Origin: Pyropia yezoensis
Taxonomy: Eukaryota; Rhodophyta; Bangiophyceae; Bangiales; Bangiaceae
Assembly: GCA_009829735.1 (NCBI GenBank)
Contig: CM020620.1
Span: forward strand, 9,502,545 to 9,566,544
Direction of reading: 5' to 3'
DNA length: 64,000 nt
This document shows, one piece after another, positions 43,158 through 53,257 of the stretch (within the stretch, counting starts at the first letter, position 1; every line of letters begins with the position of its first letter). The notes below the pieces were generated by a model. The model had not been told where the DNA came from. It saw only the letters and a list, made by a program, of their open reading frames with translations, and searched no databases. The position numbers and the translations under genes are program-made.

Positions 43158-44435
43158 ATGGCTTCAACTGCGCACTGCGGCGGGGCTTCGCGGTTGCAGT
43201 CTGGGGAGCTGTCGCCTGGGCAGGTGACTCCACCTTCGCCGTCATCCCCTATTCGCTGGGTCCTGCCGTCGTCATCGCCGCTGGCCATGGCCTCGCCAGC
43301 AATGCCCATGCCCATGGCGGCCGCCGCGGGCCTTCCTTCTGCCATGCCATCTCTTTCGTCGCTGCTGACCGAGCGAGCCATCCTCACCTCCCTCTCCCCG
43401 CCGCTGCCTGCGGTCTTGGCCATCCTCGACGCCCACATCACGTCCTTGCAGCTGCACGCGGCGGCACCGTTCCCGACGACTGCAGGTATGGGCTGTGGTG
43501 GCTCTCCGCCAACCTCTCCCACCTCTGCCTCCAGCTCCCCCAGTCCGGGGTCGGGTGCGCCTCTGATTCGCAAGCGTGCCAAGGTGTCTATCCCCACCGC
43601 GCGGTACCCGACGACCAACTTTGTGGGCCGGCTACTTGGCCCCCGTGGACTCTCCCTTCAGTCGCTGGAGCGCTCCACGTCTACTCGCATCATGATTCGC
43701 GGCCGCGGGTCTGTGCGCAAGGACCGGGAAGCATCAGTGCGGGGTAAGCCGGGGTGGGAGCACGTTTTCTCTGACCCCCTCCACGTGGTTATTGAGGTGG
43801 ACGTGGGTGCTGGTGGGGAGGTTGAGGCGGACCGTCGGCTCAAGAGCGCTAAGGAAGCGGTAGAGCTGCTCCTCGTGCCTGTCGCCGAGGAGCGTGACGC
43901 GCTTAAGCGTGCGCAGCTGCGCGAGCTGGCCATCCTTAACGGCTCCTTCCGCGGCGGCGGCGGTGGCGGCGGCGGCCTGGGCGGTGTCGCCGGTGGCGGC
44001 GTGCGGGTGATCGAGGTGAATGACCGGGTGGGGGCGGCCACCGGTGGCAGCGGCAAGCTCCAGCCGATTGGTACCAAGGCGCCTGGCGGGCCGTGTGCCG
44101 CGAATCTGTCGAGTATTGGTGCGGGGTTGGCCGTCTCACCTGGCAGCGACTGCAGCAGTCTGACTGAGGAGGACGGCGGCTGTGGTGGGGAGGCCGAGGC
44201 TCGGCTTCCCCCGTCCCTTGACCTGGACTCGTGGGATGAGACGGACGCTGGGACGGCGGAGGATGTCGGCACACCCGGCGCGTCGGGTCGCCGCTGGGGA
44301 ATGTCGCCAATGACGCCTTTGGCGCCGGCGGGTGGCATCTGGGCACCCCGGGTGGGGGGCGCAGCCGGGGGGCCCTCTGGTGGGCAACTGGCCGCCACTG
44401 CTCGGCCGTTCTGCCCAGCTGGTGCTCGCAACTGA
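43158..44435 (+). CDS. STAR-type KH domain RNA-binding protein (Quaking/SF1-like)
   Basis: A 425-aa protein starting at the ATG at 43158; the frame is open further upstream, but the leader is C/T-rich. The maxi-KH domain lies at about residues 150-255. It has NFVGRLLGPRGLSLQSLE with the GPRG loop, STRIMIRGRGSVRKDRE, the RGKPGWEHVFSDPLHVVIE segment, and a QUA2-like tail RDALKRAQLRELAILNGSFR. This order is diagnostic of STAR proteins, which bind single-stranded RNA at U-A-A-rich sites in splicing and mRNA control. A short N-terminal helical part (AILTSLSPPLPAVLAILDAH) may serve for dimerisation like QUA1. The C-terminus is Gly-rich and then acidic/Pro-rich. Intronless. Confidence 0.85.
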   Translation: MASTAHCGGASRLQSGELSPGQVTPPSPSSPIRWVLPSSSPLAMASPAMPMPMAAAAGLPSAMPSLSSLLTERAILTSLSPPLPAVLAILDAHITSLQLHAAAPFPTTAGMGCGGSPPTSPTSASSSPSPGSGAPLIRKRAKVSIPTARYPTTNFVGRLLGPRGLSLQSLERSTSTRIMIRGRGSVRKDREASVRGKPGWEHVFSDPLHVVIEVDVGAGGEVEADRRLKSAKEAVELLLVPVAEERDALKRAQLRELAILNGSFRGGGGGGGGLGGVAGGGVRVIEVNDRVGAATGGSGKLQPIGTKAPGGPCAANLSSIGAGLAVSPGSDCSSLTEEDGGCGGEAEARLPPSLDLDSWDETDAGTAEDVGTPGASGRRWGMSPMTPLAPAGGIWAPRVGGAAGGPSGGQLAATARPFCPAGARN

Positions 44436-45210
44436 TTGTTTTACATTGACTCTATACACAACTGGGATGAGGTGGTGGTGGTGAGACGGGTGGGGATACG
44501 TATGCAAGCACAAGTGGTGACCTCCAGGTCTTGCATGGGAGGGACCTGGTGGCCCATTTTCTTTACACAACACGATTAATATCGTTTTATATCCAAGTGC
44601 GTGTGACGTGGACGTGGTGGCGCGCCCGGTCGGTCTCGTCTTCCGCTGTGCAGCGCTATCGGCACACATGCGCTTGCACGATGGTGTCAAGTCGCCAGGC
44701 ATCTTGAATGGCATACCGTCTGCATGCCAGTTGGTGCTTGCGGCGTGCGGGGGGGCGGCGTTGGATGTGTGTGGGCGAAACAGCAGCTCGTCGCTACAAA
44801 CGTTTGCTATTTATGTGGATAGGGAACAGACGACTTCGAGCTAGCAACCCACTGGCACCTCGAGATCAAATAGCGACGAGATGACACGAGAGGTTGCCCT
44901 GCCAGCCACGTCGCAGCAACAAGGGCCAGCACATGTGTCGAACACACTGGCCCTCATTCCAAAGCGCGAGTGTTTCCTTGTCACCCTCGCTGGCACCCGC
45001 ACGGTGTAACCTGTCGGCTTCTTGTTGCCCCGTTGCAACGCCAGTGCGACGCCAGTCGCAACGGGGAACCACATTGGGGAAGGCAAGGGCCACCCCTACA
45101 ACCCCCTCCGGTGTCAATAATAACAAACAGCACACGGCAATCACTGCCCAGAATGGCCAAGCGACGACGTGGCGGCTGATATGGCGGCGTTGGCCGCGGG
45201 ATGGACCGCA
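44436..45210. other. Intergenic between convergent genes, no gene recognised
   Basis: AT-richer than the surroundings. It should contain the 3' ends of the KH gene (left) and the MED28-like gene (right). Small frames on both strands show no recognisable features. Confidence 0.5.
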
Positions 45211-46601
45211 TCACGCGCTGGGCCGGGGCCCCGTTGCAGCAGCGGGCGCAGTAGCTGCTGCTGGCTCTGGTGGGTTGCCCGCGTCCTTGACTTCAGGCGC
45301 GGGCGAGGCAGACGGGAACAAGACCTTGTGCTGCATGGCACTGACATTTCTGTGGATCGATGGAAGGGAGGCAGGCGCAGAGAGGGGACCATGAAGAGAA
45401 ACCAGGTCAAGAGTGATGGTCGAGTCAGGGCAATAGGGAGGGGTACCGACGTGTGAGAGGCTAAACCCAGGCTGCGCGGGTCAAACGTGAAAGTGAGAAA
45501 GGCTCGGTCCAGCGATAACCGTGCCCAATAGTATGGCCTCATCCATTAGGCGTCCGAAGACAGCCCGCAGCAGTCACGCAAGTCAACTTGAGGCACGCTC
45601 AGCACTCAGTAGGAACGCCCAGTCGAGCCCAGAAGGACCCAGCTGGCGCACCCACCCACCCAGCCATCACCCCCCCTCACAGACCACGAAAGCAGGGCAG
45701 CGTACAACAACTGCGTCTGGTGGTCGCGCAGCAGCGCTCGCGTCTGCTCCACGAGCTGGGCCTTGTCCTTCAAATCCTGCTCGAGTCGGTCAATCTCCTG
45801 CGTCCGTGGACGACGAAGCGGATACCCTCATGGCCACCATGCAATACGCCACCCAGCAACCAGCAAAACAAAGCCACTGGTACCCTCATCCTCCATGTTA
45901 ATACTCAACGCGGGGCGAGCCACGCAGTCCGACACACTCGCAGAGTTCGGGGGTACGCAAGGTGAAGGGAAAAAACGGACATGGGCATCAACCGCAACCG
46001 CCATATATGATAATCCTGCATCCTCGGCCCTATGCACACGTGAATACAACCTCAAAGCTCCCATCCTTCATCGGCGCAACCGGCTCACGAACACATACCT
46101 GTCGAAGAGCAATCGCATCTGGCGGCGCCTCGTGAACCAAAGAAACAAGGAATGCGTCAAATTCGCGCGTCGCGTCGAGGGTGCTTCGCATCAACGCCTC
46201 CACATCCACATCTGTTCAGAGGATGAGAGATTGGAGCAACCAGACAAACATAAAGACAAAGCACGCCAACAAAACAGGGGAACCGCGAGGAAGCACCGCA
46301 ATGACACATGAAAAACAGGGAAAGCACTTCCATGGACCAAGGAAAGCATCCACATGGATCGACACAAGAGAAGGTGTCAACCATCAATAACTAGCGAGCC
46401 CCTCTCTATTCAGAAGCACAAAAGGGGACAACAGAAAAGCGCCGGTTGCTCCAGGCCGTTCCAGAAGCCAGCCACGCTCCGCTTGCCCCGCTTACCACTG
46501 GTGACGCCGTCGACATCGTCGGCCGGTGGTGACTCGTCAGCTACACCCGCCGCCCGCAACAGCCGCCCAACGGACCGCGAGTATTGCTCCAAGCGCTGCA
46601 T
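45211..46601 (-). CDS. MED28: Mediator subunit MED28-like, four exons
   Basis: Reconstructed from exons 46601-46496, 46211-46099, 45797-45688 and 45349-45211, giving 155 aa in one phase-consistent frame. The first two junctions have clean signals (GTAAGC...AACAG, GTATGTG...CGCAG). The last uses a weak donor; a stronger GTGAGG donor at 45680 would give a different short tail, so the final exon is tentative. The core DVDVEALMRSTLDATREFDA, FLVSLVHEAPPDAIALRQ and EIDRLEQDLKDKAQLVEQ follows plant MED28: a short helix, a Phe-rich helix, then a coiled coil with EI..LE.dLK.K..L. MED28 belongs to the head of the Mediator complex, linking transcription factors to RNA polymerase II in the nucleus. The gene diverges from TerC, 525 bases apart. 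Confidence 0.6.
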
Positions 46602-47126
46602 CGTCGCCACAAGATGCCACGCCACCAGGGACAGAGCGTTCCGGCAGGCGCCGCAAACAGAAAAACCGCTGGACACTGATGGTCGTAGCTACGGAGTCGG
46701 CGCTACGAACTCGCGGGAAACAAGGCCATCCTGGTGTTGCATCCTCATTACTTTCTACATTGACTTCTTTGCCCGCAAGCGTGATCAACAAATTACGGTA
46801 AATGGTTCAACAGTCCTCGGTGTTTTCTTCTTCTTGTCTTTGCACACGGACCTGACGAACAGTACAACCCATTCCACAGGCCTACCCTCCCCAACCTCCC
46901 GTCCATTGCGATGCGCGGCGGCCCCTGCAGTGGTCCGCTTGGAAGCCACAGACCGCCACCGTCATCACCACCGCTACCGCCACCACATCCGCGGCCTCGA
47001 CCGCGGCGGGGATCGAGCCGCTGCCGGCGACGCGTCGTCCCCGCACGTTGACGACGGCCTGTGACAGCCCTGACCTACCCTGCCCTCTCGAACGCTTGGC
47101 CTGGTGCAGCCGAGCCCCCTCGCACC
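46602..47126. promoter_or_regulatory. Divergent promoter region, MED28-like / TerC
   Basis: A 525-bp gap between two divergent starts, so it probably serves both genes. It includes a T-rich patch on the plus strand (46822-46840) and a GC-rich triplet-like stretch before the TerC ATG. No specific factor site was identified. Confidence 0.45.
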
Positions 47127-48311
47127 ATGGCCTCCGTGCCTGTGGCGTTCACAGGCGCTGTCGCGCCGCTGGTCGGGCGGGCACCTGCCATCGTTCGGGT
47201 TCGGACATGTCGGGCAAGCTCTTTTGTGGGCGCTGCTGCCCGGCCGATGGTGGCGCCTAGTGGTTGGTGGCGCGCCACCCGCCCGGCTTGCCCCGCGATG
47301 AAGGTGGAAGAGGGGGCGGAGCCGAAAACGAAGAGGACAGAGCCTCCGTCCACAGCTGGTGATGACTTGACGTCCTTGTTGCCGACCGTTCCTGCGATAG
47401 CCGAGTCGGTTGCCGGCAACGGGGTGACCGTGGATGCGGCCGAGACTAAGGCTGGCTTCGCCAGTGACGTATACAAGACCATTGCCTGGGTGGCTGCTGC
47501 CGTTGCCGTGGCTGCGGGTGTGGCCTACTGGCTGGGTTCAGAGCGTGCGCTGGAGTTTGTAGCTGCGTACGTCGTCGAGTATTCGCTGTCGGTGGACAAC
47601 CTGTTTGTCTTTCTTCTTTTGTTTCAATACTTCCAGGTGCCCCGTCAGCTGCAGACGCGGGTGCTCAACTACGGCATTGTTGGCGCGATGACCCTGCGAG
47701 GCATCATGATTGTGGCGGGTGAAGCGCTCACGCAGCGGTTTGAATGGGTGACGCTGGGCTTTGCTGGCATTCTGCTCTTCTCGGCGGCGAAGCTGCTGTT
47801 TGCTGGTGGAGAGGAGGAAGAAGACGTGGAGAACAACGCGATTGTTAAGTTTGCCCGCGGTCTGCTACCATTTAGCGACTCGTACGACGGGGACAGGTTC
47901 TTCACGACCCCGGCGGCGGGGCAACCTGGTGCAGGAACGCGCCTGGCCACGCCACTGATGCTGGTTCTGCTGTCGGTGGAGCTTTCCGACGTGGTGTTTG
48001 CGCTGGACTCGGTACCAGCGGTGTTGGGCATCTCCAACAATACGTTTGTCATCTACTCGAGCAACATTATGGCCATTCTGGGGCTGCGGAGCCTGTTTTT
48101 TGTGCTTGCTGACGCGATTGGCGACTTGCGTTTCCTCCAGCCTGCGCTGGCGGTGGTTCTTGGCTTCGTGGGCGCCAAGATGATAGGGGGCGTGGCTGGG
48201 TACGAGGTGGGCATCCTCCCTTCGCTGGGCGTCATTGGCACCACCCTGGGGGGGGGGGTGGCTGCGAGTGTTCTGTTCCCAGCCGCGGAGGAGGATGGTG
48301 CGGGCAAGTGA
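47127..48311 (+). CDS. TerC-family thylakoid membrane protein
   Basis: A 394-aa multi-spanning membrane protein. Residues 1-70 form a transit-like leader (Ala/Val/Arg/Ser/Pro-rich, one acidic residue near its end). The TerC domain follows, with about seven hydrophobic segments and the family's charged membrane motifs: VVEYSLSVDNLFVF, RVLNYGIVGAMTLRGIMI, SVELSDVVFALDSVPA and SNIMAILGLRSLFFVLAD. In bacteria TerC proteins handle metal ions, and the plant plastid homologue is needed for thylakoid biogenesis and membrane-protein insertion; the same role is likely here. The ATG at 47127 is preferred over in-frame GTG further up. Intronless. Confidence 0.85.
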   Translation: MASVPVAFTGAVAPLVGRAPAIVRVRTCRASSFVGAAARPMVAPSGWWRATRPACPAMKVEEGAEPKTKRTEPPSTAGDDLTSLLPTVPAIAESVAGNGVTVDAAETKAGFASDVYKTIAWVAAAVAVAAGVAYWLGSERALEFVAAYVVEYSLSVDNLFVFLLLFQYFQVPRQLQTRVLNYGIVGAMTLRGIMIVAGEALTQRFEWVTLGFAGILLFSAAKLLFAGGEEEEDVENNAIVKFARGLLPFSDSYDGDRFFTTPAAGQPGAGTRLATPLMLVLLSVELSDVVFALDSVPAVLGISNNTFVIYSSNIMAILGLRSLFFVLADAIGDLRFLQPALAVVLGFVGAKMIGGVAGYEVGILPSLGVIGTTLGGGVAASVLFPAAEEDGAGK

Positions 48312-48630
48312 GCGATCGAGGGCGGGCACTGGTTGCGCTTGGGTTTGGGAGAACAGGAATCAATGTTCAAAAATTGTTTTCATCTAGCCAGTTGTATGCC
48401 GAAGCGTGACATGAATTGACTTTTTTTCTCCAAAAATGAGCACCAAGCCGCATAACGTTTCGTCTCACTGGTCTACTGCAGTTGCTGCACCCCCCAACGT
48501 GCCGGTTCTCCATCGCGGCCCGCGTACCCCTTCCATCTCTCCCCCCCCGTCTGGCTGTTTCTTGTTGACCTCGGAACTTCCTGAACGTCGTCTGCTGCAA
48601 CTCTCGTCTCTCCCCGACCAAACCACCCCG

Positions 48631-48852
48631 ATGTTTTCCGAGTCGCGGCAATCGTGGCGCGCCCATCCCTCCATGCGAATGGCCACCAACGTGCCGCGTA
48701 TGGCACCTGGCCTGGGCTGGGCGACGGGCATCTTTGGGGTGTACGTATTTGCCGAGGCCTTTTACAACCGGCTTCCTGCGAAGAAGGAGATGGAGGTGCA
48801 TGTCCCTGAGGTGACAGCGTCAACTGATGCTGCCGCTGGCAGTAGCTCCTAA
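48631..48852 (+). CDS. NDUFB3: Complex I subunit NDUFB3 (B12)-like
   Basis: A 73-aa protein, matching the length of the plant B12 subunit. The start MFSESRQSWRAHPSM resembles the conserved EAWR.HP entry. A single membrane segment (GLGWATGIFGVYVFAEAFY) and a charged tail (NRLPAKKEMEVHVPE) follow. NDUFB3 is an accessory subunit in the distal membrane arm of mitochondrial NADH:ubiquinone oxidoreductase. The frame is open upstream to 48436, but that part is C/T-rich leader, so I start at 48631. Similarity of such a short protein is modest. Presence of another complex I subunit gene 1 kb away is consistent but not proof. Confidence 0.6.
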   Translation: MFSESRQSWRAHPSMRMATNVPRMAPGLGWATGIFGVYVFAEAFYNRLPAKKEMEVHVPEVTASTDAAAGSSS

Positions 48853-49857
48853 ACGACCGGTGGGCTGGCGGTAGTTGCTGGGGCTGTGGCGGCTGCTGCG
48901 TCGATGATCTTGGAAAGTAATGCCGTCCGCAGTGCGTTGCACGGTGGTGCTCCACCGCGAAATGCTTCGCCGACGGCCTTTTTTTGAGTTGAGATGGCGG
49001 GAACGGGCAGCACGGCATCGTTGCGGACGGGGCTCGGTTTTAGGTGGACGCACCCGGCGCGGGCTTGTGAGGGTGCTGGGTGGATGCTGCCGACCAGCTG
49101 TGGCGTGTAAACCGTAGCGTATGGTGTTTGGGATGAGGCTGGCTGTGAAGGTCTGGATGAGGGTGGTAACAATGCTCTGTGAGTTGTTGATGTGGTGGGC
49201 AATGTGCTATGCAGTCATGGGCTCAGTGTTCCGGCTGGTTTGAGCACGTCAGTGAGTTCCGAGGGTTGGTGTGATCGTGTTGCGTTCTTGGTGTTGTGTG
49301 TGTGCTGGTTTTTTCTTTCTTCTGTCATTCTTGCAGTCAAAATTGTGGCACCAAGGAAAGACGCCCAGCCGATCTTGTGGCGCGGGAGACAAGGAGCCCC
49401 ACGATGGCCACAGAAGGCAATTTGGTATCGCTCGCAAGGCGCGGTGGTGACGTCCCGGGAGAACACCAGTACAACTTTGTCAACAACACCCGGGATAGAG
49501 AAGAAAAAAACAAGGACATGGGAGATAAGAGAGAAAATGCGGAAGAGGAAGAAGCGCGAGGTAGCGCAGCAGGGTATCTACTTGAACGCATGTTCCGGTG
49601 GTGGCATGGACTGCTCCGTCAGCTCTGGAGGCGGCGGCACGTTGCGCTGGTACGAACTGCAGCGGGCGACGCGGCAAAAGCGGAGTCATACAGACACGGG
49701 CGGAACGTTGAGGGCCCCACACGAGTTCAGAGTGACAGGCGCCCGGTCCACGCGACGAGCGTCGCGGTAGCACCAAGAGGGGGATGCGCACCAGAGAAGA
49801 TGCAGGTCAGATCCGAACAGCGGCGATCAGTTTCCTACCCTTCGCCACCACATGTCA
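48853..49857. other. Gap between convergent complex I subunit genes
   Basis: A 117-codon minus-strand frame (48849-49202) has fairly balanced composition, ending in KAVGEAFRGGAPPCNALRTA..., but nothing recognisable. A possible acceptor-preceded exon on the minus strand (about 49690-49600, ending QSMPPPEHAFK then stop) was also seen and could not be linked to a gene. Confidence 0.35.
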
Positions 49858-50316
49858 TCACACAGCGGTCTCCTCCCGCTCGCAGTAGCGCGCATAATAG
49901 TCTGCCCAAAAGCCTCTTACCCCACCATCATCAACTCGAGCCGGTACACAGAGACACGCCGAGTGTCCACAATAGACCGATCAGTTGCTCCCAAGCCTCC
50001 TCCGGCGCCCAGAAGCACCAACGTACCTGCCGCCTTCCATGTAAATCGGCACGTACGGCTCTGGGTGGCGATGCTCGATCAGCTTCTCCGCGGCACGGTC
50101 GGCCAGCACCCGCCCTGCGGCCACGCCCACCCCCTTTTGAGAGTGAAACGCCTCCTGGATGCGGGCGGCATCGACCAACCACACCTCCCGATCAATCAGC
50201 CAGTCCCGCGACGTCCGCAGCGACGCCCGGTATAGCCGCGTCACGCGGGCAGCGTGCGGTAGGCCAGCCTCCCAAGCGCCGGCACGGGCGGCAGGCATGG
50301 AGGCAGCAGCACCCAT
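49858..50316 (-). CDS. NDUFB9: Complex I subunit NDUFB9 (B22)-like, LYR protein, two exons
   Basis: Exon 1 (50316-50027) and exon 2 (49915-49858) join in phase to give 115 aa, close to the plant B22 length. The intron is 111 bases with a good GTACGT donor and a weaker TAAG acceptor. Exon 1 carries the LYR motif HAARVTRLYRASLRTSRDW, the helix following it, and the family's HPEPYVPIYMEGG, equivalent to HP.PYI....GG. Exon 2 gives FWADYYARYCERE, like the .PDYFAKRE ending in animals. LYR proteins of this type bind the acyl carrier protein in the membrane arm of complex I. The first residues are neutral to basic and may include the import signal. Confidence 0.7.
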
Positions 50317-51344
50317 GATGGGCGACACTCTGTCGAAAGTGGGCAAAGACCAGACAAGCAAGAAAGAATGTGTAGATGGGGGGGGGGGGGGGGGATGGGC
50401 GCAGCAGCAGCGAGCGCGATGGTGGTCCACCTCGGGCCTTGCTGCTTCCGCGACGCAAGCTGTGCCCGACAACTGCGGGAAACAATTCTCTCGGGCCCGA
50501 TATTTGAAAGGACACTGCCTCGTTCTCATCCAATATTGACATTGACACAGTAATTGTGCTGGTGATAGAGAGATTGTCTGACAGCGTGGCAACCTGCCCG
50601 CCTCCTTTCGCTGATTGGTCTTGGCAGTCAGCTCCCGCGAGCGGTGCGCACGGGTCCGCCGCACGGGCCTGGCCAGAAATGGCGCGCGCGGGCTCGGTCT
50701 GCCTCACAGGCGCGGCACCCGCCCCCGCAGGCTGTGTAGCCAAGGGGGCCCTCCCCTGGGCGTGGCGGTGGGGGTCACGACCTCCCCCGCCACCGTGTCG
50801 CCGCCTGGCCGGGCCACACTATCTGCCCTAGCTGGGCACCGGGGCGCCCCCTCTCCGCCACGTCCTCCTCCCCCCCCGCTCCCCCCTGCCCCCCCCCTCC
50901 ACCGTCTGTCCGCGGCGGTTTGGCGTCCGTGGCGGCCCGGCTTTGCTCTGCGTCTGATTGTTGGGGGGGGGGGGGTCGGCGGGCAGCAGGGGCGGGAGTG
51001 GGCCCCTCCCTAAAGCCTGGCTTGGCGGACTTCCGGCCGGGTAGGGGTCGGGGGACTCCCCCCTGTCGCTGATTGGTGACGACTGCCTGGTGCGGCGGGC
51101 TTGTAGGGGGAGGGGGTGGGGGGGGGGGGGCGGGTAGCGCCCTCACAGGGAGGGCGGTGCGTCGGCGCTCTGCCAGGCCGCCCGGCACGACGTGACGTTC
51201 GCGCTTTGCTGCGTCAGTGCATCAGCTGTCTTCCTCTGACCTTGCTCCTCCCCCCCCCCCCGTGCTTCAGCTCTTCTCTCTATCCTTTGTTTACGCCGCT
51301 CCCCACCTCCCCTCCACACCTCCCGTTTCTGTAACCGGCTCATC
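50317..51344. other. Divergent intergenic region
   Basis: It lies between NDUFB9-like (leftward) and the F-box gene (rightward). It is C/T-rich in the last 120 bases before the F-box ATG, with G runs near 50380 and 50962. No gene recognised. Confidence 0.5.
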
Positions 51345-52328
51345 ATGCTGGATGCCCTCCCCCTGGACATCCTGCTACTGGTTACCACCCTGCTCCCCCC
51401 CGAGTCGCTCTTTGCGCTCTCTGGCGTCTCCCGGTCGTTGCACGCCCTCTTCCATGCCCCCCCGTCGGCAGAGGGCGGCGGCGATTGGTTTGCCCGCCGC
51501 CTTCGTCGCGCCCACCCGTCGAGTGCAGGGAGCTCGCTGCTGGCAGGGCGGGGGGCGGGGCTGGCGTTGGCCAAGGCCGCTGCCGTGGGGGATTGCCACA
51601 TGTGTGGTCGCCCCGGCGACGTTGGCGTCTACGCAGCTTCGGCCGCATTTGCGGGCGTGAGGGGGGGGGGGTGGGGGCGGCGTGCCGCCACGGGGGCCGA
51701 CCGCGGCGGCGGCGGCAGCGGCTGCCGCGGCCGTCGGGCGAACAACGACCGGGGCGCGTCTGGCGTCGGCGGTGCACCCGGTGGTGGTGGCCCCGCGGAC
51801 GGGGCGGCAGGCGTCACCCTCTTCCCCATCTGTGCGGCCTGCTACGCCGCCGACGCCTGTGGTACGACCACGGTGGTGGACGTACGCGTCACGCACGAGG
51901 TGCATCCAGGGCTGGGCGCGCCCGCCGCGGCGGCGGCCGCCCGCTCCTTTCCCGTCCGAGGCACGCTGTGGACCGAGTACGTGGGGGGCGGCGGGGGGGC
52001 GCGCTGGGTCGTTGCCCGCCGGCTGCTAGTCACCATGATTGCACGGCCTCCGGCGTGCATGACGCGTGCGGCGCCATTGTCGACGATGGTGACTCGGCAG
52101 GCAGGCGCCCCTGCCTCCTCCGCCCTCCCCGCCGCCGTCCCCGTCGAGGCGACCGGCTGCCCGTTGCGGCGGCGGGACAAGCGGCGGCGGGGCGAGCCAG
52201 GTCATGTTGCCGCTGCCGCCGCCGCCGCCGCTGCTGACACGCCCGCCTGTGGGGATAACGACAGTGAGGCGGGCAGCGACGGCGGGTCGCCGCGGACGGT
52301 GCGGCCAGCGCGACGGCGCCATCGCTGA
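51345..52328 (+). CDS. F-box protein with a Cys-pair region
   Basis: A 327-aa protein. Residues 1-40 (MLDALPLDILLLVTTLLPPESLFALSGVSRSLHALF) match the F-box core L..LP.DIL..I...L....L..L..VsR.L. The family binds Skp1 and brings substrates to SCF ubiquitin ligases. Further on, CHMCG (near 85) and CAACYAADACG (near 165) supply two Cys pairs that could bind zinc, separated by a Gly/Arg-rich insertion. RVTHEVHPG and FPVRGTLWTEYVGG follow, then a basic Arg-rich tail that looks like a nuclear localisation signal. Fungal and algal F-box proteins with similar Cys pairs exist, but I cannot name an orthologue. Intronless, with a C/T-rich leader. Confidence 0.65.
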   Translation: MLDALPLDILLLVTTLLPPESLFALSGVSRSLHALFHAPPSAEGGGDWFARRLRRAHPSSAGSSLLAGRGAGLALAKAAAVGDCHMCGRPGDVGVYAASAAFAGVRGGGWGRRAATGADRGGGGSGCRGRRANNDRGASGVGGAPGGGGPADGAAGVTLFPICAACYAADACGTTTVVDVRVTHEVHPGLGAPAAAAAARSFPVRGTLWTEYVGGGGGARWVVARRLLVTMIARPPACMTRAAPLSTMVTRQAGAPASSALPAAVPVEATGCPLRRRDKRRRGEPGHVAAAAAAAAADTPACGDNDSEAGSDGGSPRTVRPARRRHR

Positions 52329-53257
52329 CCCCGCCGGCCCGCCTCGCACGTGGCGGAGCGCTATGTGCGCCGCGGTTGTTGGGGTTGGCTGCGCTGACCG
52401 CGTGGCATGATGGTGTGGAGGAGAGGGAGGGGGTGGGTGCGACGTCAACGAACGCGTGAAGTGCTCCTGCGTTGCTCGCGCGCGCCGTTTTTTGGGGTCT
52501 TGTGTGTGGTGCGTTTCCCTTGTATTCCTGAGCCCTTGCCCTACTGCCCACCTACCTGCTTGCCGCTCATAGTGAGCTGACAAGGAGCGAGCTCGCTCAC
52601 GTCGACAATCCCTTGGTTAGTCGTGGTTACCCATATCTGTGCATGGACCTCTTTCCCGCCACTGGTCACTGTCGCTCGTTCCTCTTGTGCAGGAAGAAGC
52701 CTCTTCTGCTGTTGCTCTTTTTCGTTTTGTACTTACGAGGGTGTAATTTGTTTGGACGATGGCACGCGCAGCGCAAGCGGAGGCGGTTTGACAGCCACTG
52801 CAACAGCGACAGGTGGCCACCCATTTGTTTTCTGTGCCCCCCATTTGGGCCCCTATCTCCCGGTGGTGTCCTCACGACTGTCGAGCCGCGCATTCGCCGT
52901 CCGCGCGACACCCCTCTTTCTATTGCCGCTGGGGGGGGTGTGGAGCGGCGGTAGCGTGCGGCGGCCCCACGCAACGCGCACCCGCCGCCCCCACCGCCGC
53001 TGCTTGTTTTCGCCGCTCTGCCGCAGCCGCCGCTCCCGCCGTCGCTGTGCCCCCTGCGTTGTGTCTGTCGACCTTCCACCCGCCAACCTGCTACGTTCGT
53101 CCGCCCCGACTGGCAAACGCCTATTCCCTCGGTTCCGTTGCTGCTCGCCTGCGCGGCTCTCGTCCCCGCTCTCCCTCCCCCCGCCTCGCCCGCTACCCCC
53201 ATCCAACCCCCCCCCCCTCCGCCCCCCACCCTCCCCCTTTCCCCCTACCACTCTAGC
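52329..53257. other. Intergenic, no gene recognised
   Basis: It contains frames without domains. The final 110 bases before the OHP2-like ATG are an almost unbroken C/T tract. Balanced-composition DNA at 52600-52760 shows nothing recognisable. Confidence 0.5.

Noticed and set aside
45211-45680. Reading exon 3 of the MED28-like gene straight through to a stop near 45627
   Set aside because: Possible, but the spliced model gives a protein of the expected length and a compositionally sensible C-terminus. Kept only as an alternative.
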